Source: Leucaena leucocephala
Lineage: Eukaryota > Streptophyta > Magnoliopsida > Fabales > Fabaceae
Direction of reading: 5' to 3'
DNA length: 64,000 nucleotides
Assembly: GCA_037074615.1 (NCBI GenBank)
Contig: CM073515.1
Coordinates: 10,501,001-10,565,000, forward strand
The notes beneath the pieces are model-generated. The model searched no databases. It saw nothing but the letters and a program-made list of their open reading frames with translations, and was not told the origin of the DNA. The position numbers and the translations under genes were made by a program. The number at the start of each line of letters is the position of its first letter. Position 1 is the first letter of the stretch. Positions 1-11,412 of this stretch are shown piece after piece.

Positions 1-384
1 TGCTATAATTAGATTGGGTACTTTAGAAAAATCAATATATACTTTTTATGAATAGTTAATTTAATTATTTTTTAATCTCTTTAAATTAATTATCTAACTC
101 TTATATTAAGTATATGAGAAATATAAATAGAGAAAAATTGAAAAAAAAAGAGATAATATATGGGTAGATCCATTTTTAATATTATAATTCTGGAGAATTG
201 AATAGAGTAAACTATCAAGGTTTATGAACTTTTTATTGCTGGGGTATAGAATAGATACATATAAAATTGAATTGGTGTAGTATTGTTTTTAATAAAAAAA
301 ATTAAAAGGGTTTTCGCATTGTATAATTTTTAGATAGAAAATTTTAATAATAATCATGTTTTTGTATACTTTTAAAATAATAGT
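1..384. other. AT-rich intergenic sequence
   Basis: No coding region or RNA gene is recognisable. The stretch is almost entirely A/T with short homopolymers and leads into the first copy of the dispersed repeat family described below. Confidence 0.5.
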
Positions 385-1075
385 TTATAGAAAAAAATTA
401 ACAGCTTTTTTAAAAAGTGTTTTGAAAACAAAATTATTAAAAAAATAATTTTAAATAATTAAATATTTAAATAATTATTACATAAAAAATTTTATTATTA
501 ATAAATCATTAAAAAATGTATAATTTTTATAAAAAAATATATTATATTTTCCCCTTTCTCCTTGTGGCTGTCACCGTTGCTCCACCCTAATATCTTTATG
601 TTTGCTCCCCGCCAACGAACCTCCACTGTGTGCAGACATCCACCAGCCATGGAAGCATCTCCCAAACCACCACAAGCAACGACAAAAGCGGATCTGCAAC
701 AAAGACTAGAGATGATAAGGAGATGGCGAGCAAAGATGATAAGGAGGAGGACTATAGACAGTGACCAATAAAGACTAGAGCTTAATAATGACAAAGAGAG
801 AGAAGGTGATCGAAGTATGTGCAAAGAAAAGAAAAAATAGAAGAGAGTAAAAAAAAGAGAGATTATATATAAAAAAAATAAAAATAAAATAATAATTAAA
901 TAATTTATAAAAAAATTTATTATTCTATAAGTTATTTTTAAGAGTTTATTAAAAATATAGTTTAGTCTAGAAAATCTTTTAAATAAATATAAATATTTAT
1001 TTTAATTTTTTTAAAAATCAAAATTTAAACTAAAATTCTTTTAAAATTAAAGTTTAAAAGTAATTCAAACACACA
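385..1075 (+). repeat. Dispersed AT-rich element, long form (family F1, copy a)
   Basis: Two AT-rich arms (about 385-555 and 840-1075) enclose a more GC-balanced core (about 556-830). The right arm (TTTAGTCTAG, TTTAAATAAATATAAATATTT, then AATTCAAACACACAC) closely resembles the right arms of the copies at 21.1, 32.5, 50.3, 54.5 and 60.7 kb. Short open frames in the core, including one at 562-771, have no recognisable domain and are taken as fortuitous. It is probably a non-autonomous DNA transposon. Terminal repeats are short and degenerate, so the superfamily is not assigned. Confidence 0.55.
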
Positions 1076-1844
1076 CCATGTCACTGTCATTGATTAAGCC
1101 TAAGACGACAAACATCTCACCGTTTCTTTGTAATTTAATTTTTTGTTTTCTTTATTATCAAAACTAAACAGTCCAATTATAATACAACTATTTATAATTA
1201 ATTCTTAAGTGTTAAATAGTAAATACATGTACATTTAGAACTTTAAATATATGCTAGGAAAAAAAATTATAATTAAGGATTTCATAAGGATAACGATTAT
1301 ATAAATAATATTAAAATTCAATTTTGAAAAACATATAAAAAATTATAAAATGAATGGAGGAAGTAATATTTTAATTATATTTGTTGGCCCAAAATAGAAC
1401 ACGGGTTGCCCTATTTCTTGGCATACTCTTCCTTTAACTATCTTGGCGTATATAAAAAAAATTTGTTAGAAGATTCACCCACTAAAATTAAATACGCGAT
1501 GCAGGTTAGATCCAGATGTAGTTAGGGCAAAGATGAATTAGGTGGATAATTAAAAAAAACCAACTGTGTTGGCTTGTCTCTAACTCAAAACAACTAAGCT
1601 CATGGAGTTTGAGCTTCAATAGAGAAGGATCAGCTAACACTTTCACCAACATGAAATTCACAAGAAATAATACTAGCCCACGCACCACCCACCACCCACC
1701 ATACTAAATCCATAGAACCAGTAAAGGAACATCATGCAGATTAGCTTCCGCCGAAAACTCCACCGAATAGGTTGACATGCAGCTAGCTGCAAACCCAAGT
1801 GGAAAAGTGGGCCCAACTATAGTGCACAATCACTATGCCAAGCC
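1076..1844. other. Intergenic region downstream of UreF
   Basis: No supported gene. An open frame on the minus strand at 1506-1688 has no domain and sits in AT-rich sequence. The last part probably holds the 3'UTR of the UreF gene. A 14-bp direct repeat (AGTGCACAATCACT) occurs at 1821-1834 and again around 1871-1884, spanning the end of the UreF frame. Confidence 0.45.
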
Positions 1845-2616
1845 TCAAGGACATAATGGCTTGAATGAAGAGTGCACAATCACTCTTCGTGCCATTCGAT
1901 AGGAAAACAGCCTAGAAAACAAGTAGACATGGCAGCCCTGCACAACATCTAGCAGAGGAGCTGTTTGACATGCTTCCTCTGCAGTGCTATTCGACCATTT
2001 TTTCAATATATTTTCAGCTATAGGCGCAATCTGGTGCTGCAACATCGCTGCCCCAAGAGGTCCCACCAAATTCAGCCTTGTTGAGGCGGAAATGACATCT
2101 CTCAGTGTGATGAACAAGTAAGCTTTCTGAGAAACAGTAATGTCAAATCCAAGTACTCCACATATAAGTGCAAATATTGGAGCATAGTGAAAATATACAG
2201 ACCCTCATCCAAGAACAAGTATCCCTCATGGTTTTAAGAGAGGGAGTCTCGGAAAACATGGCTGAAGCCACCCTCATCAGTGCAGATCCTTGTGAGATCG
2301 ATGTGTTTCGACCGACTTCATTGGTTAAAGTAGCATCCAACATTCTGCCAAGCTTGTGCCAGGTTTCCAAATTCGGTGACGTGGCAGCTGAGTACACATA
2401 GGGAATGAGTAGGCTTCCTGTATTCTCCAAGACATGGATAATAAAAGTCTTAAGCTCATCGGGGCCAGACACCAGGGGGGATTGAACTGCTGCTTCGAGG
2501 CCAAAAGAATGAGCAAATCCACCAGTAGGGAGAAGTGAATCGAGCAACTGCCATTGACTCCAATGCAGAGAAGAGTCTGCTAGGCAAGGTCTATTGCTCT
2601 CTTCATTTATTTGCAT
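1845..2616 (-). CDS. UREF: Urease accessory protein UreF, frameshifted
   Basis: UreF joins UreD and UreG in the complex that loads nickel into apo-urease, so it serves nitrogen recycling from urea. The N-terminal part (2143-2616) begins MQINEESN and carries the family block LLPTGGFAHSFGLEAA, followed by WHKLGRMLDATLTNEVGR and SQGSALMR. The C-terminal part (2117 down to 1845) is in another frame and carries FITLRDVISASTRLNLVGPLG, then EEACQTAPLLDVVQGCH and YLFSRLF. Between them, the second frame also reads VYFHYAPIFALICGVLGFD, so nothing is missing. The frames join cleanly if one G is dropped from the GGG at 2202-2204 (CCC on the plus strand). No intron is needed. The C terminus runs about 18 residues past the usual YLFSRLF end. 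The identity is clear. Whether the frameshift is real or a sequencing error is open. Confidence 0.88.
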
Positions 2617-2943
2617 TTTAAATGGTAGAACTCTCGGGGTTGACTGATAGTTTTCAGATTAATGCCAGGGCCTGAAGGATTAAACCATGCTTATATATTC
2701 ACTTTTTTACAAAGCAACAAAGGTTTCCATATTTGTAAGGAACATCTAATAGTGTTAAAGAATCACAAGATAGCAGCTATCTTAAATTATACAGAGAAAA
2801 CAATAAATAAAAACTATTTTTTTTTCAGCAAGCCATAAGAAAGGAATGTTCCAGATCTGTTTATGAACAATGACTCAAGAAATCTTGAGTAGAGTAGATG
2901 TTCAAAGGTAAGTGCCTATAAAGTATACAAAAAAAAAGTACTC
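2617..2943. other. UreF upstream region
   Basis: This is presumed promoter and 5' leader of the UreF gene on the minus strand. No clear TATA box or other gene is seen. The sequence is AT-rich with a T9 run near 2818-2826. Confidence 0.35.
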
Positions 2944-3350
2944 ATGTCAACAAACTTGTAATGAGATACAGAAGATCAAAAATGCCAAAAATTTATCCAG
3001 TTAAAAAAATAAATGAAAAAAAAAATTAAAGTAAGCCCCAGTGACAAACTCTTTGTCCCCCTTACTTCACCATTAGCATGCAGGAATCTTCACTTCCATA
3101 TAACCAAACCTTCACTTCCATTATAACCAACTAGCCTAGAATTTTGTGTCTATCATGTCAACAAACTTGTAATGAGATACAGAATATCAAGAATGCCAAA
3201 AAATTATCTAGTTAAAAAAATAAAAGAAAAAAAAAGATTAAAGTAAGCCCCAGTGACAAACTCTTTGTCCCCCTTACTTCACCCTTAGCATGCAGGAATC
3301 TTCACTTCCATTATAACCAACTAGCCTAGAATTTTATGTCTATCACTCTC
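2944..3350. repeat. Tandem duplication, about 211-bp unit, two copies
   Basis: The block starting CATGTCAACAAACTTGTAAT at 2944 recurs at 3155, a period of 211 bp. Both copies share a block of about 60 bp containing AAGCCCCAGTGACAAACTC, the segment GCATGCAGGAATCTTCACTT, and the ending AACTAGCCTAGAATTTT. They differ by scattered substitutions. The second copy also lacks about 20 bp of a short internal repeat (CTTCACTTCCAT). No coding content is evident. Confidence 0.85.
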
Positions 3351-3921
3351 CCTAATGAGAGACACAAATGGAATAAACAAAAAGCTTAAAAATCAAAGTT
3401 TTAAAAGTGCCAAGTCCTTTACTTGATCTGTAAGTGGCAATCATAAACAAAAAGAGCAGTAAGTAGCCATCTTGGTAGGTTTCTAATTGTTTGGATCTTC
3501 CTAGATGTTGAAAGTTCATCATTTTTCCATTGATGTCAGTCATTTAGATGAAAGATATGGACACTACTGTAGCATGTCTGGGCCAAGCATGGACATAAGA
3601 GTGTCTTACACCATCTTATTTGAGTGTTAGGAAAGCAATATCAAGTGTACATCTCAGAACAGATTAAAGGTCGCAAACCTTACAGATTAGAGACTTTGGC
3701 CTTTACTTGTAAGCAACAACAATTTTAGTTCACTTATATAGCAGTTTTCTCAATTATATTATCTATTACTGAATACCAGCCAGCATAAAACAATCATATA
3801 GCTCTATGAAAGAAGTTTGAGACAATAAACTAGTGGAGTTTCACAATAATTTACTGCATTGTGACATTCTCTATAATCTAGAACTACTCTCATTAGCAAA
3901 GTAATAAGAAAAATGTTGAAC
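3351..3921. other. Intergenic region between UreF and the DnaJ-type gene
   Basis: No supported gene. An open frame on the minus strand at 3352-3543 has no recognisable features. The right end probably contains the 3'UTR of the zinc-finger gene. Confidence 0.4.
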
Positions 3922-4341
3922 CTAAGAATTTTTTTCTTGGGATTGAATTTCGTCCTTTTTCATTAAATGGAAGCCCATGATATATCTATATTCTCCAGTC
4001 CCAAGGCAGCGAGAGCAGTAATCAGGGCCACTTCCACCACAAGTCCTACACCATTTTGGCCATTCACCTTTTGGGAGCATTTCTAAATCAACATTGTTTG
4101 TCCTTCCTTTTCCATGACACTGGTGACAATCCACCCTTCCACTTCCATCACAGACTACACAAGGAGGATCTGGCTTCTTTCTTCTTTTCTTCCGAACATT
4201 TGACTCTGTCTTCACAACCCAAGATGGCTTCGCGAATGAGAGATGAGGCAGTGAGTTGGAAAAGCGAGGCGGAGGTAGACCATTAAAATTTGTGGCCTCA
4301 CATCGGACCATAGTTAATGAAGTCAGAGTTATGAGTGCCAT
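3922..4341 (-). CDS. DnaJ-type cysteine-rich zinc-finger protein, chloroplast-type (BSD2/LQY1-like)
   Basis: This 139-residue protein has four CxxCxG-type half-motifs typical of the DnaJ central zinc-finger fold: CVVCDGSG (near residue 61), CHQCHGKG (near 72), CRTCGGSG (near 98) and CSRCLGTG (near 109). It has no J domain. The first 45 or so residues are rich in Ser/Pro/Thr and basic residues with few acids, which fits a chloroplast transit peptide, and a KKRRKK stretch precedes the fingers. Stand-alone plant proteins of this class act in plastid protein assembly or redox repair; the precise role here is inference. Start choice: a TAA lies in frame immediately before the ATG at 4341, so the coding region cannot extend upstream. 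The tail after the last finger (EYRYIMGFHLMKKDE) fits a particular plant subgroup of such proteins, but I do not assign a symbol. Confidence 0.85.
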   Translation of the reverse strand: MALITLTSLTMVRCEATNFNGLPPPRFSNSLPHLSFAKPSWVVKTESNVRKKRRKKPDPPCVVCDGSGRVDCHQCHGKGRTNNVDLEMLPKGEWPKWCRTCGGSGPDYCSRCLGTGEYRYIMGFHLMKKDEIQSQEKNS

Positions 4342-4388
4342 TTATGCCAGCAAAACTCCAGTGGCCACTTCAACTTCACCAATGAAAT

Positions 4389-5072
4389 CTGAAACAAATG
4401 AGCCACCTACTTACTATGGTCTTCCAACAAGCGTTGCTTACATATTGATCAGCAATAAGAATAATTGTGGCTATGGGTACTTTTGCACGACTTTTGCTTA
4501 CATATAGGTCAAATCTTTCAATCAGTAAGCTACTGAAGACTTTAGGTGAATTTACTACCGAATAACAATGGGAGAAAAGGGCACCTATCAGAAGCCTCGT
4601 CTGTAATTAAACATGCCAAATCTAGAAGAAGTCTTGCTAAAATCATGTTAAACTTAGAATTAAGGGAGACTGTTTCCCCAACTGTTTTTCCTTTTTGGTT
4701 TACTTCCATAATTTGGCTGAAAATGAGAACATAAGTAAAATTTATTAGGTGTTTGCATAAAATTTTTTAGTAATAACTTAAGAAATCCTTGTTACTCATT
4801 CGTCAAAAATGTCCAAGTGTTAGCATGCACACTAATCCAAACTTTACAATTACTTCCAGCAAAAAATCAATCAATCAATCCATTCTTAATTAATGAATTA
4901 AGGTTTACAAGGAAAAACCAGAAAGCGAGATAAAGAATTCCTCAAAGACATGATTGAAAGCACATACATCCAAAAACTCCCCAACAACAATTTTGAGTTA
5001 AAGGACTGAAATCATTCAGCGAGCAAATGAAAGATAAGCAAGAAAGAAAGATTAAGGGTTGAACATGCTTAC
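4389..5072 (-). other. Inferred 5'UTR intron of the DnaJ-type gene
   Basis: On the minus strand, CATTACTG followed by GTAAGCATG gives a strong donor at 5072. TTTGTTTCAG ending at 4389 gives a good acceptor. This leaves a non-coding first exon (5073 to about 5230) and 47 bases of leader before the ATG at 4341. Small open frames inside the interval on either strand have no family resemblance. Confidence 0.5.
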
Positions 5073-5309
5073 CAGTAATGAAAGTGAAGCTGAGGAAACC
5101 TAGAATTTGTATATATCTTCAGCTTTGCACGTCGGCGAGAGAGAAGGAAGTGACCATAGGAACCAACAACGGTGAGTTTACTTCCCGCGAAATGCTCTGC
5201 TCGACTGCTCCAATCTCTCCGATTCAACGAGGGAAAGAAAATATTTTTTGTTATAAAAAAAGTCGAGGTGGTTGGGCAAAAATCTCACTAAAATCAGGTA
5301 TTTAGGAGA

Positions 5310-7043
5310 CTTTCTAAAAAATTAATAAGATCGTTTATTAAATTAATTTTCATAACACTAGTAGAATAAATTGAATTATATTTTTATAAAATATAAATTT
5401 ATTTTTTATTATATATTTTAAAAAAATATTAAATTTACCTATTTTTTTATATTAAAATATAGGTATTTAAGAATTAGGTATATAGGAATTAGGATATTTT
5501 TTTAAATAATTAGATATATAGGAATTAGGATATTTTTTTAAATAAAATTATAATAAAATAATATTTTTTAAAAAATTAACTATATTTTAAAAGATCATAT
5601 TTTTATTTTTTTATCAATTTTTTTTATATAAAAGTTTTTAAAAATTAATTAAATTTATCTATTATTTAGGAGTAAGGTAAAATTTTTTTCCCTATCTTTA
5701 ATAAGAATTGTTTTTTGCCAGTTTTTATTTTGCTATTTAGACCCACAAACAGATGGGTAACAAATATATTCGATTGCAAATCCGCAATAGCTTTCTCTTT
5801 TCGGCCAAGCTTGCAATAGCTTCAGCTCAGTTTGGGCTTAAATGCAATTATAACATTCGGGCTGAGGTACTTCTAATCCACTCAGTATAGGTGATAAAAA
5901 TAACATTTGGGCTTAAATACAAGTATAAAGTATTATTTTATAATAATTTTAGTTATAATATTTAAAAAAATATAGTAGTTTTTAAATATCTAAATTTTTG
6001 TTTGAGAATAATAGATAATTCATCCTACCTAATATTAGTATCACCTAAAAGAAAGAGAGATTTCGCTCTACTGTTAGATTGTGAATGAACCCAACTTTTT
6101 TTTTAAATTTTTTTGTAACAAAAAAAAAGTTATAGCATTATCAATGGGTTGAGTTTAGTGTAAAGAGTTAGGGTTGAGTCTAGCACAATAAGCTAATTCC
6201 TCATAATATGATGAATTAAGCCCAAATTTAGTGTACAATAGTATCTCTAATATGATTACCTTCAATAGAAAGATACTTATACTTATAAGAGCAAATTATA
6301 ACATTCGGGCTAAGGTACTTCTAATTGATAGGAGTTTAGTCCAATATAAGGGATTAGTCTATCATAATATGACAATTTAATGTGTGAATTCCTACTGAGA
6401 AATGTGTCACATTAATTTTTAATAATACATTAAATATAATTACTTTTAATAAAATGATACATATGTTTAAAAAGAGAAAAAAAAACTCGGCAGAAGTGGT
6501 CAACTTATTAACTTCGTTAATTTTGTTTTAAAAAAATATTAACTTTGTTTGAAAAAAAAACTGTGTGTATATTATTTTATTTTTGTCAAGTATATGTATT
6601 CTTGCTGGCGGCAGTTTCTATGTAAATTGTTATCAATTAATGTGTGAAATTAGAGGGTATAAATTCAAATTAATAACAATAATAATAGCTCAAGTGATAA
6701 TAATAGAGTTAGGTGTAAATATAAATATAAAATTCAAAATTTTCATATTAACTTTCATTAAAAAGGTTTACCCAAAACCTTATCTTTCCCCGTACAAAAG
6801 GGAACATACTCACACTTACACAGCCACCACATTTCCACTTTGATCCCACAATGCACAAGAAATTCATACAAAACGACAACATCACAAGAAATCAATAGAG
6901 AGAGAAAAGGATCTGCGAACCAAATAACATTGATCAGAAAATCCATAACCTGCTACTAGACACGTTCCAAGAAATCAACATCATTTGTCCGTGACACGAG
7001 CACACACACATATATACATATACATATATATATATATATATAT
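5310..7043. other. AT-rich intergenic DNA with short repeats
   Basis: No supported gene. A 36-bp near-perfect tandem pair lies at 5475-5510 and 5511-5546 (unit contains ATATAGGAATTAGGATATTT). A segment of about 32 bp containing ATTATAACATTCGGGCT and AGGTACTTCTAAT occurs at about 5846-5877 and again at about 6294-6325. This looks like internal repetition of a decayed element. The last 100 bases form a TATACA-rich microsatellite, probably in the 3'UTR of CAT-A. Confidence 0.5.
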
Positions 7044-7682
7044 CTACAACTTCGGCTCTGGTTGTGAATATTGAGCAGGCACACCTTCTTCTATGACCTT
7101 ATCAGCAGAAGCAATCCTCTTCTTCTCAAGCTCTTTAGCAGTGTCATAAGAAGCATGCAAGCCAAACAGGACATAGTAGACCAAAAGAAATCCCGTCCAT
7201 ATCCCAAACCTTATGAACGATTGTCTGTCTATGGAACCTAGCAGGAACACGTTGATGGCTATTGATAAAGATGGAAGCCATGGCACCAATGGCACTCCCC
7301 AGTGCTTCGGCTGCTTCGCCTGTGGAACAAACATACACAGCCCCATCGTTCCGATCACCCAGAACGGCACGGCCACCACGAACCCGATCCAACCATCGCT
7401 AGTCGCCCAGTAGCCGGAAATGGCCGCCGACGATCCCAGAATTAGGATTAGGCACACTATGAGCTTTATCTGCAAACAGCAATAGGATTTGTGTATATCA
7501 GAGTTTATATATGTACATATAATTCTCTTCTCGTGTGTATATATATACGTACACAAAAGTTACATGGTGCAATAATCTACCAATTATGATAATGTAATTA
7601 CATTAAAATGAAATTTTAAATAAGACGATGATTACTCAAATTGATGTAATTAGATCCTTTTCATACAAATCATATATATTCC

Positions 7683-7721
<39 letters not shown>

Positions 7722-10700
7722 AACTCACTTTTAATACTCCTCCTCCAGTCTTTAATATAAAAAATATTTAACTAATTTAATTATATTAAATAAGTTAGTT
7801 AAATTAACAATATATGACATATTTTTTTAACAATATATTAATCATATTTCTTAATTTCCTCTATTCTTCTCTTAATTAATTATTATTGAGAGAATATTAA
7901 TAAAAATTATTTAAAAAAAAATATTTATGATTAAGATCTACTATTCAATTAAATGATCTATTAAATATAAGAGTAGTATATATTTAACTTGACTATGGCA
8001 GGTGAGAATTCTTCCCCCAAAAGAAACTTAGCTGTAAACACATTAAAGAGTTTTTAGAAGTTTTCAAGATTAACAAAAACCCAAAGAAGCAATGAATATA
8101 GGAAAAAATACAATAATTTTATGTCAAAAGGACCAAACAACGAGATGCTAATTCATATTCTTTTAACAATTATAGAAATGTGCTGATATAAAAACAAGTT
8201 TAGAAATGTGTAAGGTAAACATTTTTATCAAAATAAGATTTAAATATAATTTTTTATATTTTTAATAGTTATTTTAAAAAATATAAATGTATGGTTTATT
8301 ATTTAATAATTTTTTAAAAACTATTTTAATTACTAAAAATAAAAATAATTATAAAACATGGGTAATCTAAATAAGATCTACATATATGATCTTCTTCTCG
8401 TAGATCCCAAAACATGAAAATAAAATTCTGCAGACTCCACACAAAAAGTCAGAAAAACACACTTGCTAGTATATCCACGTTGAAGTTAAACCAAAGTAAA
8501 ATTTTATAAAGCAACTTTGACTCATATACACACACACACACATATCGGTAATGGCGACGTTACCTGGTTTGCTTTCGTCGTCACTCCGGTTGAGTAATAT
8601 CGTCGAACAAGAAGGCCTAAAGCAACGAGCATGAAGATGAACAGTGTAGAAATCGACAACAGATTCGACAGAATCTCGAGCTTCGTGAAGAAAGCTATCA
8701 CTGCCGTCGCTGTTATCATCGAGACCGTTGAATTCACCGGTGTTCCCAGCTTGGCGTCGACGTGAGCGAACCATGGCGGCATCATGTGGGTTCGAGCTAT
8801 ATGCGTCAAGTACCGAGCTTGGCCCACGGTGCCCACAAGCATCACCGTCGTCATGCCCTTCAACGCTCCGGCGGCGACTACGTACTTCGCCCAATCCATC
8901 CCCACCGCGCTGAAGGCGACGGAGAATGGTGCGTTGACATCAATTTGTTGGAAGGGTTGCATGAGGCAGAGGGTAATGGCTAGCAAGCAGTAAGCTCCGG
9001 TGCATATCACCATGGAGCCGACGAGTCCGATGGGGATGTCTCTGGCAGGGTTCTTGGTTTCCTCGGCCAGGGTGGCGACGCCGTCGAAGCCGACGTAGGC
9101 GAAGAAGAGGACGGCAGAGGATACGAAGATGCCACGTGGGCCGTAGGGGACGAAGGGTTTGTAGTTGTTCGTGTCGGCTTTCAGGAGGCCGGCAACGATG
9201 ATGAAGATGATGACGGCCATGTGGAAGACGGAGGCGATGTAGTTGAAGCGAGAGGAGGCTTTGGTGCTGAAGACGGCGAGGATACAGATGACAAATAGAA
9301 CCACAACGGCGATGGGATCAAGGTGGCCGTAGTCCGAGCCCATGCTGTGAACAAATATGCGAAAGTCGTCGGAGCCTCTGTTGCAGAGGGTGGCAAAGTA
9401 CGAGGTCCATGATCGGGCCACGGCGGCTCCTCCGATCACATACTCGAGAAGTATGTTCCCGGCGGCTATGAAGGCCACAAAGTCGCCGAGCTCTACCCGT
9501 AAGTATGCAAATGATCCACCTGAGAGGGAAAAAAGTAATTTATTACTTTGAATTTAATTGAAAATTAACAGAACGAAGAATGTGGATCTGATCTACCAAA
9601 AAATTAAAAAAAAAAAACAAGTTATTTAAATAAAATTGTAAAAAATGGGACGAAAAAAGAGCAGAGGCCTAATAGGTGAAGGGTAAGCTATACTAATATT
9701 AATATTCTCGAGAGTACTTTAGAATATTGAAATTAATAATTTTTGGTAGTTACATTACTTAGCCTCTTCTAGAAGGATTATTTTTGGAGAAATAATAAGC
9801 ATATTTTTTATTTTGAACACAAGAAATATTGACTATATAAGTGTAAGTCGTCAACCTCATAGGTGAAATATTATTATAATTAATTAGGGTTAGCGAATTT
9901 TATAATAACAAGTTTGTGAATTTAAAAAAATAAAAATACTCAGGTGAAAACAAAAAGAAAACATCGTAGGTTAAATTGACATGTAACAATGCGTTGATCT
10001 TATAAAAACAAGAGACCCATGTCGTGAATGTAAAGAACAAGAACATCATTTGCATGATGTCACACTTAGAAAAAAATGAATAACAATTAATATAAAAAAT
10101 TATATCATTACCATCAAAGTCTACCACATCAATAGTATATTCTATTAAGTGGCGTTTTCTGTTATACTAGTATTAAATATATTATTATTAAAACAAAGTC
10201 ATCATTCATTTAAAAAAAGATATTGATTTTTTTTAATTTAATTTTTAAAGAAAAATTACTCAACTTTATGTCATATATACAAATAACTCTTCTAGTATTT
10301 AAAATTTTATAATAAACTTGTGCAAACTTGTATATATTCATATATAACTCTTCGGTAATTAATTTTGTTTATTAATTATTAATTATTTGTATATAACTCA
10401 AAACACACAAAATAAAGTTTAGGGAAATATAAAATTGATAGTTAAGGGTACGTTTGGTAAGATGGAAAAGCTTTTGATGGAAGTGAAAATAGAAGTAGAA
10501 AAAGAATTAAGTTAACAATAAGTTTTAAAAGTTTGTTTGGTAGGATATAAATGAGTATGAAACTGATATATTTTTTTATAACTTAGGGTAAAATAGTCTA
10601 AAATATTTTTTATAACCTGGAAAGATTTAAAGTTATCTAAAAATTTATAATTAGGATAAAATAGTCTAAAAAAATTATTTTTACTTCCATCATCTCAATT

Positions 10701-11361
10701 TCTAATTTTTTTATAGAATTGAAATATTCTAAAATGTTAAAAATAGAAATAACTTCCATCATACAAAAAAAATAAAATAATCTATTTTCACTTTCGCACC
10801 TCACTTCCACTTTACCAAATATACTATAAGAGTTATATGCATAAACCTAAAACCTTAAAAAGATTTATCATTAAGTTTCAAATGTGAATAAGTGTGTATT
10901 AGAGGTTTATATATGTAATTTATTTTAATTTTTTATCTACCCATGTGTGTGTGTGTGTGACTTTATGTACCAGTAAGCGTGTGTGTGTGTGCGCGTGTGT
11001 GTGACTTTATGTACCCTCAGGTGGGACTAATTAGAAACCATGTTCATACATAAAGGACAAAGCTAAAGGAACTAATTATTTATGAGAAAACAATTAACCA
11101 AATGCAGTTGACGTAAACATTTTATTTATTTAAATGAAGATTCCAAGTGGATAAGTCAAGTAAACTTAAGCAACTAAATAAAATCGTAATTTCGCCTCCG
11201 TTTTGAAAAAGACATCCAATTTAATTAATAGCGAAAATTCTGATCCCGTGAATTATATTAGTTAATCATATCAATCAATTAACTTAACTCATATAGATAT
11301 TTTCCCAACGTAGACATTTCGCGTGTGTGTATATATATTTCGCCAAACAAAGACTTTTTAT

Positions 11362-11412
<51 letters not shown>

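Noticed and set aside
562..824. Overlapping open frames of 69 and 108 codons on opposite strands
   Set aside because: They lie in the core of a dispersed repeat, have low-complexity composition and no known domain.
5475..5546. Two 36-bp repeats as a possible array
   Set aside because: Only two adjacent AT-rich copies without spacers; a simple tandem duplication.
8728..9551. Several plus-strand frames opposite CAT-A exon 2, and similar ones at 21492-21735
   Set aside because: They are antisense shadows of GC-richer exons; the same shadows appear in both paralogues because the exons are alike.
11365..11408. Possible regulatory meaning of the CA repeat
   Set aside because: An ordinary intronic microsatellite; nothing in the sequence ties it to function.
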